Part shown: piece after piece, positions 40,701 through 50,100 of the stretch
Numbering within the stretch: position 1 is the first letter of the stretch
How the letters are laid out: each line of letters begins with the position of its first letter
Source: Nemania diffusa
Taxonomy: Eukaryota; Ascomycota; Sordariomycetes; Xylariales; Xylariaceae
DNA: 64,000 nt
Direction of reading: 5' to 3'
Assembly: GCA_038501195.1 (NCBI GenBank)
Contig: JBBPUQ010000004.1
Coordinates: forward strand, 186,001-250,000
Made by a program: the position numbers and the translations under genes
The notes under the pieces: generated by a model
Seen by the model: only the letters and a program-made list of their open reading frames with translations
What the model was told of the DNA's origin: nothing
The model's database searches: none

Positions 40701-42213
40701 ATTAATTAATATAATACTTTGTTTTATTATAAAAAAAACAAATAATAAAGTTTTTATTTTTTAATAATTGTTAGTTTAAATTTAAATAATATTTAAGTTT
40801 ATTTTTTAAAAACTTTTATAACTTTTTAACTTTATATTTATTTTTTAATTTGTTAAATTAATATATTTAATATTTTAAAGTTTAATAATTTGTTAATTTA
40901 AATCGAAAATTTTAATATTAAAAGTTTTATAACTTTTTAAAATAATAGTTTTTATAATAATTTTTATTAACTATATATAAATTTTATAATTATAAAAAGT
41001 TATAATAAAAATAATAATATTATAAAAGTTTTATATAAAATTTATAATAACTTTAATTATAATTTATATATAAATTTAATTATTGCTATATTTTTTTTTA
41101 ACTTTTATTTATTAATTTTTATTAATATATTGTTATATTAACTATATTTTTTTAAATAATAAATAAAAAGTTATAAAAATTTATTATTTTTTTTTTTAAA
41201 AAATCAAATAGTTTTTAATAAAAAAATATAGCTTTTTTATTATTAGTTTTTTTTATTTTTTATTTTTTAATTTAAATTAAATAATAATTAAATTGTTTAA
41301 AATATTAATTTAAAAATTAATAAATATGTTTTAATTATATACTTATATTTATTTTTAAATATATTAATTGTTATATAAAAGTTTTTGTTTATTTTAAAAA
41401 TATATTTTAATTGTATTAATATTAAAGCTGTTTTATTTTTGAAAATTTTTTAAATAAATTTTAATATTTATTTTTATAATTTTGATTTATTTTATTAATT
41501 ATATATATAATTTTGCTTATTAAATAACTAAATTTATATTTAAAACTATTAAATATAAACTTTAACTTTTTAATTAATTTAATTTATTTATTATATATAA
41601 AGTTTAAAATTAATAATTTATATTTAAATTTAATTAATTAATTAAAGTTTATATTATTGTTATAATTTAATTTAAATTTATTATATTTTTATTAATAATT
41701 TATATATATAATAAATTTAATTATATTATTATTATTAAAAAATATAAAAATAATATTATAATTATATTATTAATATATTTTAAAAATTAAACATTAATAA
41801 AAAAAAACCGATTGTTTAAAGTTTTACTATTTTTTACAGTTAATAAAATCATTAGTTTTTTTTTTTTTTTTTTTTAAAAGTTGTTTTTAATATAGTTTTA
41901 AATTAAAAATTATATAATTTAACAATATATTAATTTTGTTTATTTTATTTAAATTTTAATTAATAATTTTTTATTTATATTTTTATAAAAACTTTTTATA
42001 AAATTAATATATTAATTAATAATTTAAAAGTAGCAGCAAAAGTAAAAAATTAAACTTTTTTAAAAAAAATTTAAAATTAAAACTAATTTAAAATATTTTT
42101 ATTATTATTTTAACTAATATTTAATTTTATTATATTTATAAATATAATAAACTTTTTAAAATATTAAAATATTATTTTATATTATAAATAACTTTAAATA
42201 AAAACTTTAAAAT

Positions 42214-42392
42214 TATTATAAAATAAAAAAAACTATAAATTAAATATAATATAATAAATAATATATAACTAGTAATATATATTATATAAAACTAAAGTTT
42301 AAAAAAAAAAAAATCTTTTTTAAAATATATATAAAATAAATATATATAAATATATTAATACTTTTTTAAATTTTAGCTTTTAAATTTTAATA
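42214..42392. repeat. Right LTR of element delta
   Basis: 179 bp, partner of 34960-35139, followed by TTTAT. Confidence 0.87.
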
Positions 42393-42779
42393 TTTATATT
42401 TTAAATATTATAATTAAAAATATAATTTATAAATTACAATTTTATTTTTAAAAAAAAAAAATATATATATTAATTATATTAATTTATTATTATTTTTTTA
42501 ATAATAAAATTATAATAATTTTATTTTTAAATTAAAATAAAATTAAATTAAAAATTATTATTATATTTTTTTTAATAAATTAAATTAATAATTTAATAAA
42601 AATTTTAAATAAATAAATTATAAATTTTATATAAATTATTTTTAAAATATATTTAATTTTATTATATAATATTATTATAAATTAACAAATAAATAAAAAA
42701 TATAATAATATTTAAAATTATATTTATATCTATTAATAATTTACAATATTTATTAAAAATAAATAAATTTGCAATATAT

Positions 42780-42976
42780 TTAAACCAAGTATGCTTAATA
42801 ATGTAGTGTTGTAGAAAAGAAGTTGTGCGGTGGGTCCCTGAACTCTGTAGAACTATCTATTAACTTTATGATCTACACACCACGCCACCTGAGGCTGGGA
42901 CCACCACAGGACCCATGCATAGATTTCCTAGACGACCGCCGTACTTACCTCATCCTAACCATTAATATACATCTAC
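42780..42976. other. Right edge of the A/T block
   Basis: Base composition returns to normal within a few tens of bases near 42780. About 200 bp of unassigned sequence follow, with no gene or clear repeat, ending at the 79-bp foldback element. Confidence 0.7.
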
Positions 42977-43055
42977 TGTTAGAAATACACCTTTAGAAAA
43001 AAGAAAATAATTGACCGGTCACGCCAAACTTTTGGCGCGGTGGTTTTTTCTAACA
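42977..43055. mobile_element. 79-bp foldback element with target duplication
   Basis: It starts TGTTAGAAA and ends TTTCTAACA (perfect 9-bp inverted ends) and is flanked by TCTAC on both sides (42972-42976 and 43056-43060). Inside lies a second, stronger hairpin, CGCCAAA and TTTGGCG around CT (43022-43037), within an imperfect arm ACCGGTCA/GCGGTGGT. It is too short to code for anything. The ends also fit TG..CA, so a minimal LTR-like element is an alternative to a MITE. Confidence 0.65.
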
Positions 43056-43060
43056 TCTAC

Positions 43061-44228
43061 AGCACACTTTAGTTATGCAGGCAGCCTTATTATTCCACTA
43101 CTAATGCACCGGAGCCCCGTAAGGCTTGCATACTGCGATAGTAAACATAGTTACGAATGACTACTAGCAACATTGAAAGAAGCAAACAAACGGTCAGAGA
43201 GTCGGGGTGATGAAGCTAGATAAGGCTAGCAAGGCTTAGGGGCTAGGTATGTGAGCTTAAGCTACTTTCAACGTATTAAGATAGCAGGTTTATCATCAGC
43301 GGTAGAGCTTTCTATTTTAGTGACAGCTTGCCTGGCGCTACAGAGTACTCATTTTGCTTTATTTATTTCTATTTTTGTTTCATGACACGACGTGTTCTCG
43401 GAACTAATGTAGCAGTAGAGCTATCCAAGACGCGGTTTAAGACGGTTAATGTGTAGGATCTTAAGCGTAACATTAGGTATATTCTGTATCTCTCTTGCGG
43501 AGCTACAGAAGACATTAGATCCATCCTGCACCACGGTAGAGTGGGCACCATGGGCGGTTCTCTCGATCATCGCAGCCTCACCCTCAGCGAAATAAGAAAT
43601 CAATCGTCCGATATACGTCTTCTTCCAAATCCGAACTTTATCTAATGCATGAAATACGCCGCTAGCGTCTACGCCCTTATACCCCCCACATACTAGTATC
43701 GTCTTGCATTCGGCTACTTTCAGAGAACGCTTTAGCCAATCGGTAATTAACGTGGATTCTATTCGCGATGTGTTGGGGGGCCAGAAGGAGGGGAGGGGTT
43801 AATATTAGGAGTTATTTTGGCACGGCTGTGCGCCCCGTCTAAGAACCCGCCGACGACTATTCTGTTCAGATACAACGTCATCCATGTAGGTACATGGCTA
43901 GACCGAAGACATATCGATTGTGGACTGGCGTCTTAAGAACGTCTTCGGGTCGTTTCCTACTTATCTCCCGGCTTTGAGCCGCCTATAGTGTTACAGTGTT
44001 ACGTGTTGTGCTGGCCATGGTGACAGTGCTTGTAAGGCACATCTCAGTACATCATGATCAACCTATTTTCGGGACATCGAGAAGGACATTTACTATAGTA
44101 AATAGAGGCATAAAGTCTGAATTAGGCACCTAAAGGAGCACCTTGTTAATCACCATTACACCAGATCTCCCCCTCTTTACTTTTCGTAAATCAGATCCAT
44201 CCGTGAACGAAAATAATAGAACGACAAT
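43061..44228. other. Spacer between the A/T block and the oxygenase gene
   Basis: 1.17 kb of normal composition. It contains the degenerate reading frame at 43421-43798 on the minus strand and, in its right part, the promoter of the oxygenase gene. I see no other repeat or RNA gene. A strong TATA box is not evident immediately upstream of 44229. Confidence 0.5.
43421..43798 (-). pseudogene. Possible remnant of an unidentified gene
   Basis: On the minus strand a frame stays open from 43798 down to a TAG at 43421-43423 (125 codons before the stop). It lacks an ATG in its first half. The predicted segment looks like globular protein: TDWLKRSLKVAECKTILVCG, then a Gly-rich GYKGVDASGVF, then an amphipathic basic stretch. 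I do not recognise the family. A missing start and no flanking exons with clean splice sites suggest a truncated gene or an exon of one. A chance frame is possible. Confidence 0.35.
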
Positions 44229-45275
44229 ATGTCCAAGTCAAGCAATAGCAACAATACGTTCAACGTCCCTACAATCGACATATCCCCCTTCCTAGAAGAC
44301 CCCAGCGCAGCTGAATCGCAGCAAGTCATTACTCTCGCGCGCGAAGCATGCCGGACCACGGGCTTCTTCCAAGTGACCGGGCACGGCCTAACGCACGACC
44401 TCCGGTTACGCTTTCTCTCCTCATCGCAGCGCTTCTTCGCCCTACCGAGCGCCGAGAAGAACAAGCTCGACGCTCGTGCCACCCTCGGCCGCCGCGGCTA
44501 CGATGTTCTCGAATCGCAGTCGTACCACGTGGACAAGCCACCGGACCTGAAAGAAGGTTTCTACGTCGGATTCGACCTGCCCATGGACGAGGCCCGGGTT
44601 CGGGCCGCCAGGTTCTTCGAGGGCGTCAATGTATGGCCTAGCACTGAGGTATTAGCCCCCGCCCAGTTCCGCGAGCCAGTCGAGGAGTACTTTTCCGCCA
44701 TCCACGCCCTCGCGCTCCGGATGCTGGATTTGATTCAGCACACGTTACCTTACGGCCCGGACATCTTCCGTGAGTTCACGGCCGGCGACACCGTGTCCGT
44801 GCTGCGCTTGCTGCACTATCCGCCGTCAGCAATGCCAACACCTGGTTCTCCAGGCGGGGAAAGGGGACAAGTTCAGCAGCGCGTTGGCGCCGGGGCGCAC
44901 ACTGACTTCGGGGCTATCACGCTGCTGCTACAGGACGAAAACGCGGGGCTCGAGGTCCTGGACACAGCGACGGGCGAATTTGTACCCATAAATCCAAGGG
45001 AGGACGCGCTGGTGTTCAACGTGGGCGACATGCTATCTCTCTGGACGGGCGGCGAGTACAAGAGCAGCGTGCACCGCGTCGTCAATAAGGCGTCCCGGGA
45101 CCGATACTCGGCTGCTTTCTTCTACGACGGGGCGCTGGACTGTCCGTTGACACCGTGGGGTCGGGAGGGCTCTGGGGTGGATGATGGGGTCGGGAACCGA
45201 GACGAGGAAGTGCTCACGGTTGAAAAGCATATGAAGAAGCGGATTGCCCAGAGCTATGGACAGCTTGCACCGTGA
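44229..45275 (+). CDS. 2-oxoglutarate/Fe(II)-dependent oxygenase
   Basis: 348 residues, no introns, ATG at 44229, normal length for the family. The N-terminal DIOX_N region opens with NVPTIDISPFL (about residues 12-22) and includes FFQVTGHG. The C-terminal 2OG-FeII_Oxy jelly roll has the full iron triad, His224-x-Asp226 (HTDFG) and His282 (SVHRVV), and the 2-oxoglutarate-binding Arg292 of the RxS motif (R-Y-S294). It belongs to the isopenicillin N synthase-like/plant-type dioxygenase group; a fungal example of the group in a polyketide pathway is CitB of citrinin, which hydroxylates a methyl group. No signal peptide or peroxisomal tail is seen, so it is probably cytosolic. It converges with the EthD gene and lies 1.8 kb from the polyketide synthase, so I infer that it oxidises the polyketide. 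The exact substrate is unknown. Confidence 0.9.
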   Translation: MSKSSNSNNTFNVPTIDISPFLEDPSAAESQQVITLAREACRTTGFFQVTGHGLTHDLRLRFLSSSQRFFALPSAEKNKLDARATLGRRGYDVLESQSYHVDKPPDLKEGFYVGFDLPMDEARVRAARFFEGVNVWPSTEVLAPAQFREPVEEYFSAIHALALRMLDLIQHTLPYGPDIFREFTAGDTVSVLRLLHYPPSAMPTPGSPGGERGQVQQRVGAGAHTDFGAITLLLQDENAGLEVLDTATGEFVPINPREDALVFNVGDMLSLWTGGEYKSSVHRVVNKASRDRYSAAFFYDGALDCPLTPWGREGSGVDDGVGNRDEEVLTVEKHMKKRIAQSYGQLAP

Positions 45276-45778
45276 GGGCGAAACAAGAAAAAATCACTCT
45301 GTACTCGCCTCTCTCCGCAACCGATCTTTTACGGATGCCCTGAGAACCCCAGTAGATAGGCAACGTCTTACAATAGCCAAGACGTTATCAGTAGTATGCT
45401 ATTGTCTTTAGAGCCCAGGATATTGAGACGGTGCGGGCAGCACTACCACTATTGGGGGATAGGTTGATTCGGTCATCAGGGCCTAGATTCTCTTTTTCCT
45501 ATTTAGTTAGGTAGTCTAGATAGTAGTTTTCTATTCACAAGGCACGCCTCTCGGCAGCCCCCTCGGGGGGCTGCTACACCACCAATATACGTTGCGTTCT
45601 CTAAATACTCTATTTTTACTGCCTCAAATCTCTAGAAGTGGTTATCTATGGCTGTATCCAGCCCTCTAGAGTACGTAGTGTGTGTCGCACGCTTCGTTTC
45701 AATATATAGTAATGAATTAGCTGCGTTCAAATTACGGGATATCCTTCTCGCTGACCACACTCGGGACATAAAACTGAA
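45276..45778. other. Convergent spacer between oxygenase and EthD genes
   Basis: Both flanking genes end here, so the 500 bp must hold two 3' untranslated regions. The only structure I see is the hairpin at 45554-45574. No open frame of note. Confidence 0.6.
45554..45574. other. Strong GC hairpin in the convergent spacer
   Basis: GCAGCCCCC and GGGGGCTGC form a perfect 9-bp stem around a 3-nt loop. It lies about 280 bp past the oxygenase stop codon and 205 bp past the EthD stop codon, so it may sit in a 3' untranslated region. Fungal genes do not use bacterial-type hairpin terminators, so no terminator role is claimed. Confidence 0.5.
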
Positions 45779-46299
45779 TTACAAGACCTTGCCATCCATG
45801 ATATGATTCTCAACCCATCCCACCGACATACTGTCAAAGTTAGCCAATTCTTAATCAACTACTACCTATCACTAGAATTAGGAAACTCACAAGACTCGAC
45901 CTGGATCGGTAAAAACATCATGATCCGGCATCACCTTATCCTTATAGAAGGGGTCATTCCGGAAGTTGACGAAACTCTGGATATCCTTGAAATGGATCTG
46001 CGTGATCATATCATAGCCGGCCCCCTGCAAAAACTGCTCGTCCATTACCTGGGCCATTAGGGCTTTGGTTTCGGAAGTGAAATGAGTCTATTAGTTGATA
46101 AATTGAGCGACGGGTTAGTTACTTCCAGCTTCTCCTCCGGTAAGCAGCTTTCTCTATCACGCACCATAGTGTATTGACTGATCTCACATCGAGCGAGTAG
46201 GTCGCGGACCATAGGCGCGTGCTTCTCGCTCATATATTTGTGAAACTCGTCCTCCGACATGGACGGCTTCTTGAACGCGCAGACTGTCCAAACCAACAT
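45779..46299 (-). CDS. EthD-family (dimeric alpha-beta barrel) protein, three exons
   Basis: Exons are 46299-46123, 46048-45891 and 45830-45779 on the minus strand, 387 nt in all, giving 128 residues, the usual length. Intron 1 (46122-46049, 74 nt) runs GTAACT to CCCAG in phase 0, with CAACTAAT as probable branch site. Intron 2 (45890-45831, 60 nt) runs GTGAGT to ACAG in phase 2, with GGCTAAC close to the acceptor. Splicing joins LPEEKLE to VMDEQFLQG and DPGRV to FMSVGWVENHIMDGKVL. The family signature is EDEFHKYMSEKHAPMV (residues 17-32), with the conserved His27-Ala-Pro. EthD-like proteins in fungal aromatic polyketide clusters (AgnL1 and MdpH-type proteins) are linked to decarboxylation of the nascent aromatic acid, so a similar step is inferred here. 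It is transcribed divergently from the polyketide synthase. Confidence 0.85.
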
Positions 46300-47111
46300 T
46301 TTCGTAAGTCTACCCGCGAGGATAATTTTGTTTTCTTACTGGCGATAGTGCAGTCAACTGGCAAAAGGATAGAACTAGTCTCGACAGGCGGTCTCGGGGG
46401 CGTTTTCGTCGGCCTTGACCGCTAGCTGCTTAAGCTCTTGATTCACACACGGGCGATGCCATCATCGACATTTACTTAGTGGGCCTTGTCTCACTTAGGA
46501 TCAGTATTTCTAACTTCGAATGTCCCAGCTGTACCTAACCCACCAAAGATTATACTGCATAGTCCAATTACATTGGTGAAAACCTGCCGGACCCGTGGCG
46601 TGGGCTGACAAGAGGCAAGCTGGGTATCTGAGCTAAAAGGGGCCGAATAAGCAATGCAACTTGCGCAACAGCCGAGCCTTTCGGCCTCTCAATCACGTTA
46701 GGGAACTACCAAGATTGGATGAAAGTATCTAACAAGATTATTTGCAGAGTCAAGATCGAAATTGCCTCCTTTGCGTCCCCCGTACATTGGGCGTGATAAC
46801 AGGTATCGCCGATGTACATGCCGTGGCGGCAGTGCTCCCGTGAATTATGATTAACGGCCCGTAAATGGTCTATCTTGTCTATACATTGTCACCCACTCTC
46901 TAGAATTACCACTATTCATAGAAAGTCTCTTCAGTAGCCGTCTCACTCCGAGTAACAATGTTCTATTGGCCTTGCGCTTAGTCGACGACGCAATTCCGTG
47001 TGCCGTTAAGTTGCTACGTGTCAATACAGCTGGAACGAATAGAAGCGAGCTGATACCAAACTTTAGTCGCATGCATCGCGAGTTGCGCCGTGCTTCAATT
47101 TGAATCAGTCC
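46300..47111. promoter_or_regulatory. Shared divergent promoter of the EthD and polyketide synthase genes
   Basis: 812 bp separate the two start codons. This arrangement usually allows joint regulation in fungal clusters. I see no unambiguous TATA box or repeated CGG-type site for a Zn2Cys6 regulator; one loose CGGACCCG occurs near 46589. A minus-strand frame of 88 codons (46851-47117) overlaps the synthase start and resembles no protein I know, so it is not called. Confidence 0.6.
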
Positions 47112-50100
47112 ATGCACATCTCGGTGCCGATGAAAGATCCCAACTCAGCCATGTCGACGACGGACCTGCCTTCGCTGGTCATATTTGGTTCATTGACGCG
47201 ATGGCCAGCACAAGAACACATCCTCCAGCTACAGCAAGAGTTTAGACGAAGAGCGTCGTTGTTCATGCCCCTAGGAGAGGCAGCTCGAGATCTTGAAGCA
47301 CTATGGTATCGCCTCACCGACCAGGACGAAGCGCTCATGGCCGTTGAGGGCAGGACTGCTGCTAGAACACTGGCCGCCTTGTTTTCTGATACACCATACG
47401 ACGAACCGCTATGCGACGAGGGACGCAATGCCTTGCTGCTGCCCTTCGCCGTACTGTCCCAAGTTTCGCAGTACCTGGGCTATCTCGAGCGCAGCCGATT
47501 TGAGAATAGTCACGGGTCTGTGCTGAAATCCACCATCTCCGCTGGGGGGGGCATCCAAGGCTTTTGCGCCGGTCTTCTTTCCGCCCAGGCCGTAGCAAGT
47601 GCAACATCACTTGAAGATGTCGTGGATCTTTCGTGTACCTCACTGAGGCTAGCATTTTGCGCGGGAGTCTATGTGGACAGCGCCCAAATGAACATCCACA
47701 CAACAAACTTGGCCGTTCGCTGCAAGGTAGCTCAGGATATGGAAGGACTCAGGGACGTCGTGGAAAGCATACCAGAGGTTTGTCTATTTTCTCCCGCGTA
47801 CATGCCCTGGGCTACGGCTGACCACATCCGCGCGTAGACATACATAGCCGTGACGAGTGATAAGCGAGCCGTAACCATCACGACACCGACATCGTCAAAA
47901 GACTCACTTCAGAAGCAACTTTTGAGGCTCGGGCACTCTTTTCTCGATATCGGCCTCGATGGCAAGTATCACAACAAGGAGCACGCAGACGCACCGCTCA
48001 ACATCATCAGGGCATGTCAAGATCGTCTCGATCCGCGATTTGGGAGTCATGAACTTGTCAGATCAAATCTTGACGGGGCCATCATCCCCCAAAGAAGCGC
48101 CGTCTCCAAGACGCTAGAATCTATTTTGGTGCAACATGCTAACTGGCAGGTGACCTTTTCTGCCTCGACCGAGACACTTCCTGACAAGTCGCTCATAATC
48201 TCCATCGGCCAAGATGCGGCGATGACACAGTTGGGCGCGACGACGCATCGCATCGTCAAACTCAAAACACCGGCACTGACAAATGAGCTACCGAAGCCGC
48301 CAGTCGAACAGTCTGGCGATGCTTTAGATCCAATCCTGAAAGAATATCCAGAAAATGCGGTGGCCGTCATCGGTATGGCCTGCAAGTTTCCCGGAGCCGA
48401 CTCGATAGACGAGTTTTGGGAAGTGTTGAGGGGCGGTAAAAGCATGCTCGAAGAGATCCCCAAGAAAAGATTCGACAAGGAACAACTATCCAGATCGCCA
48501 CCAGGACAGCATTTCTGGGGGAACTTTGTCAGGGACATCGACGCGTTTGACCACAAGTTCTTCAAGAAATCGGCGAGGGAGGCCGCCTCGATGGATCCGC
48601 AGCAGCGGCTGCTCCTGCAGGTTGCGTACCACGCTCTCGAGTCGTCTGGATACTTCTCATCAGACCCCTCTGTGCGCTCACATAACATCGGTTGCTATAT
48701 CGGGTCCTGCGCGACAGATTACGACGGGAACATTGGAAGCCACCCCCCCGGGGCGTACTCGACCACCGGGACGCTGAGGGCGTTCCTGAGCGGTCGGATC
48801 TCTCACTACTTTGGCTTGTCAGGGCCATCTCTTGTGTTCGACACTGCCTGCTCTTCCTCGGCTGTTGCCATCCACGCGGCTTGCCAGGCTCTCCTCTCAG
48901 GAGAGTGTTCTCAGGCCATAGCGGGAGGCGTCACTCTCATCACTAGCCCGTACCTGTACGAGAACCTTTCGGCGGCCCATTTCCTCAGTCCCTCGGGCGC
49001 TACCAAGCCGTTCGACGCCGCTGCTGATGGGTATTGTCGTGGGGAGGGCGTAGGTCTTGTGGTGCTGAAGAAGCTGTCCAACGCATTGCGAGACGGGGAC
49101 AACGTAACAGGCATCATCGCCGGCTCCGCGGTCAACCAGAACGCCAATTGCGTCTCCATCACTGTCCCCCACTCAGACTCCCAAAGCACTCTCTACCGGC
49201 GTGTTGTTTCTCAAGCGGGAATTGATCCCCAGACGATCGCGTTCGTCGAAGCTCATGGCACCGGAACCTCGGTAGGAGACCCTATCGAGATGGAGAGTAT
49301 ACGCCACGTGTTTGGCGGTCCGAGCAGACGAGAAGATTTGCTAGTATCTTCCGTCAAAGGAAACATCGGGCACCTCGAGGCCGCATCAGGCGTCGCGGCT
49401 CTGATTAAGGCCATTCTGCAAATGGAGAATCGCACTGTCTGCTTGCAGGCGTCATTCAAGCAGCTGAACCCTAAAATCCCTCCCCTGGAGGCTGACCGCA
49501 TACGGATACCTACTGTGAACACGGCGCTCCCACTACAAGCACAACTCAGTGCTTGCATCAACAACTATGGCGCAGCAGGGAGCAACGTCGCTCTCATTCT
49601 GCTCGAGCCGCCCACCAAGCGACGCCAGCGGATCGAAGGGCGGTTGTCGCGACACGCTCAGCAGTCGCCGTCTTCTGGCCTCATTGAAAAGCTACCGATT
49701 CAGATCACTGCGGCCTCTCAGGCGAGTCTTCTCCACTATGGGCAGATCCTAGATGCTTTCATCGAAAAATCAAAAACAGGTTTTCTCCGCGGTCCTCTAA
49801 AGACAGCAGACTTTCTCCGAGCACTAGCTTTCAGCCTAGCGAGGCAGCAAAACCAAGCGCACCCCTATATGCTCACCATGACCCTTTCCTCCACCAACGT
49901 CGAAGAGTTCCAGAGAGTTTTGAAGGAAGCTTTCTCAGCAACCGAAGGTGGTGTCGTCGGGCGACCGCACCAGTTGCCCCTGATCCTCTGCTTCGGAGGC
50001 CAGACTCGCCAGTACGTGGGTCTGAGTAAGCACGTGTGGGAGACTTTCTGGCTGTTCCGATTTCATCTCGATGCATGTGACGTGGAACTGATATCCCAGG

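Larger units (their letters stand above)
34960..42392. mobile_element. LTR retrotransposon delta
   Basis: Direct LTRs of 180 and 179 bp (34960-35139 and 42214-42392) are flanked on both sides by TTTAT (34955-34959 and 42393-42397), a perfect 5-bp target duplication. The left LTR starts with canonical TG; the right copy has TA there. The whole is 7433 bp. About 275 bp of it is a later insertion of normal composition (37482-37756), leaving about 7.15 kb for the element. The left half (35.4-37.1 kb) keeps somewhat more C and G (TGC, AGC) than the right half. No coding frame survives, so the superfamily is undetermined. Confidence 0.88.
3250..42780. other. RIP-mutated A/T block made largely of nested LTR retrotransposons
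   Basis: By eye well over 90% of bases are A or T across about 39.5 kb, with sharp edges to normal DNA on both sides. No coding frame survives. Repeat copies inside it match over kilobases and differ almost only by C/T or G/A transitions, which is the product of repeat-induced point mutation. The few remaining C and G bases are mostly in CpT/ApG contexts (AGCT, ACT, AGT). Two islands escape: about 27.55-28.25 kb and 37.48-37.76 kb. The resolved elements are listed separately. It is not mitochondrial DNA: no rRNA, tRNA or long gene is present. Confidence 0.95.

Noticed and set aside
3250..42780. Mitochondrial DNA or a mitochondrial insertion.
   Set aside because: No rRNA, tRNA or respiratory gene is visible, and repeat pairs with transition-only differences and target duplications indicate mutated nuclear transposons.
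45803..46060. An 85-codon plus-strand frame.
   Set aside because: It is antisense to exons 2 and 3 of the EthD gene, whose splice sites and family signature are clear.
46851..47117. An 88-codon minus-strand frame in the divergent promoter.
   Set aside because: It overlaps the synthase start, is basic and low in similarity to any family, and has no support.
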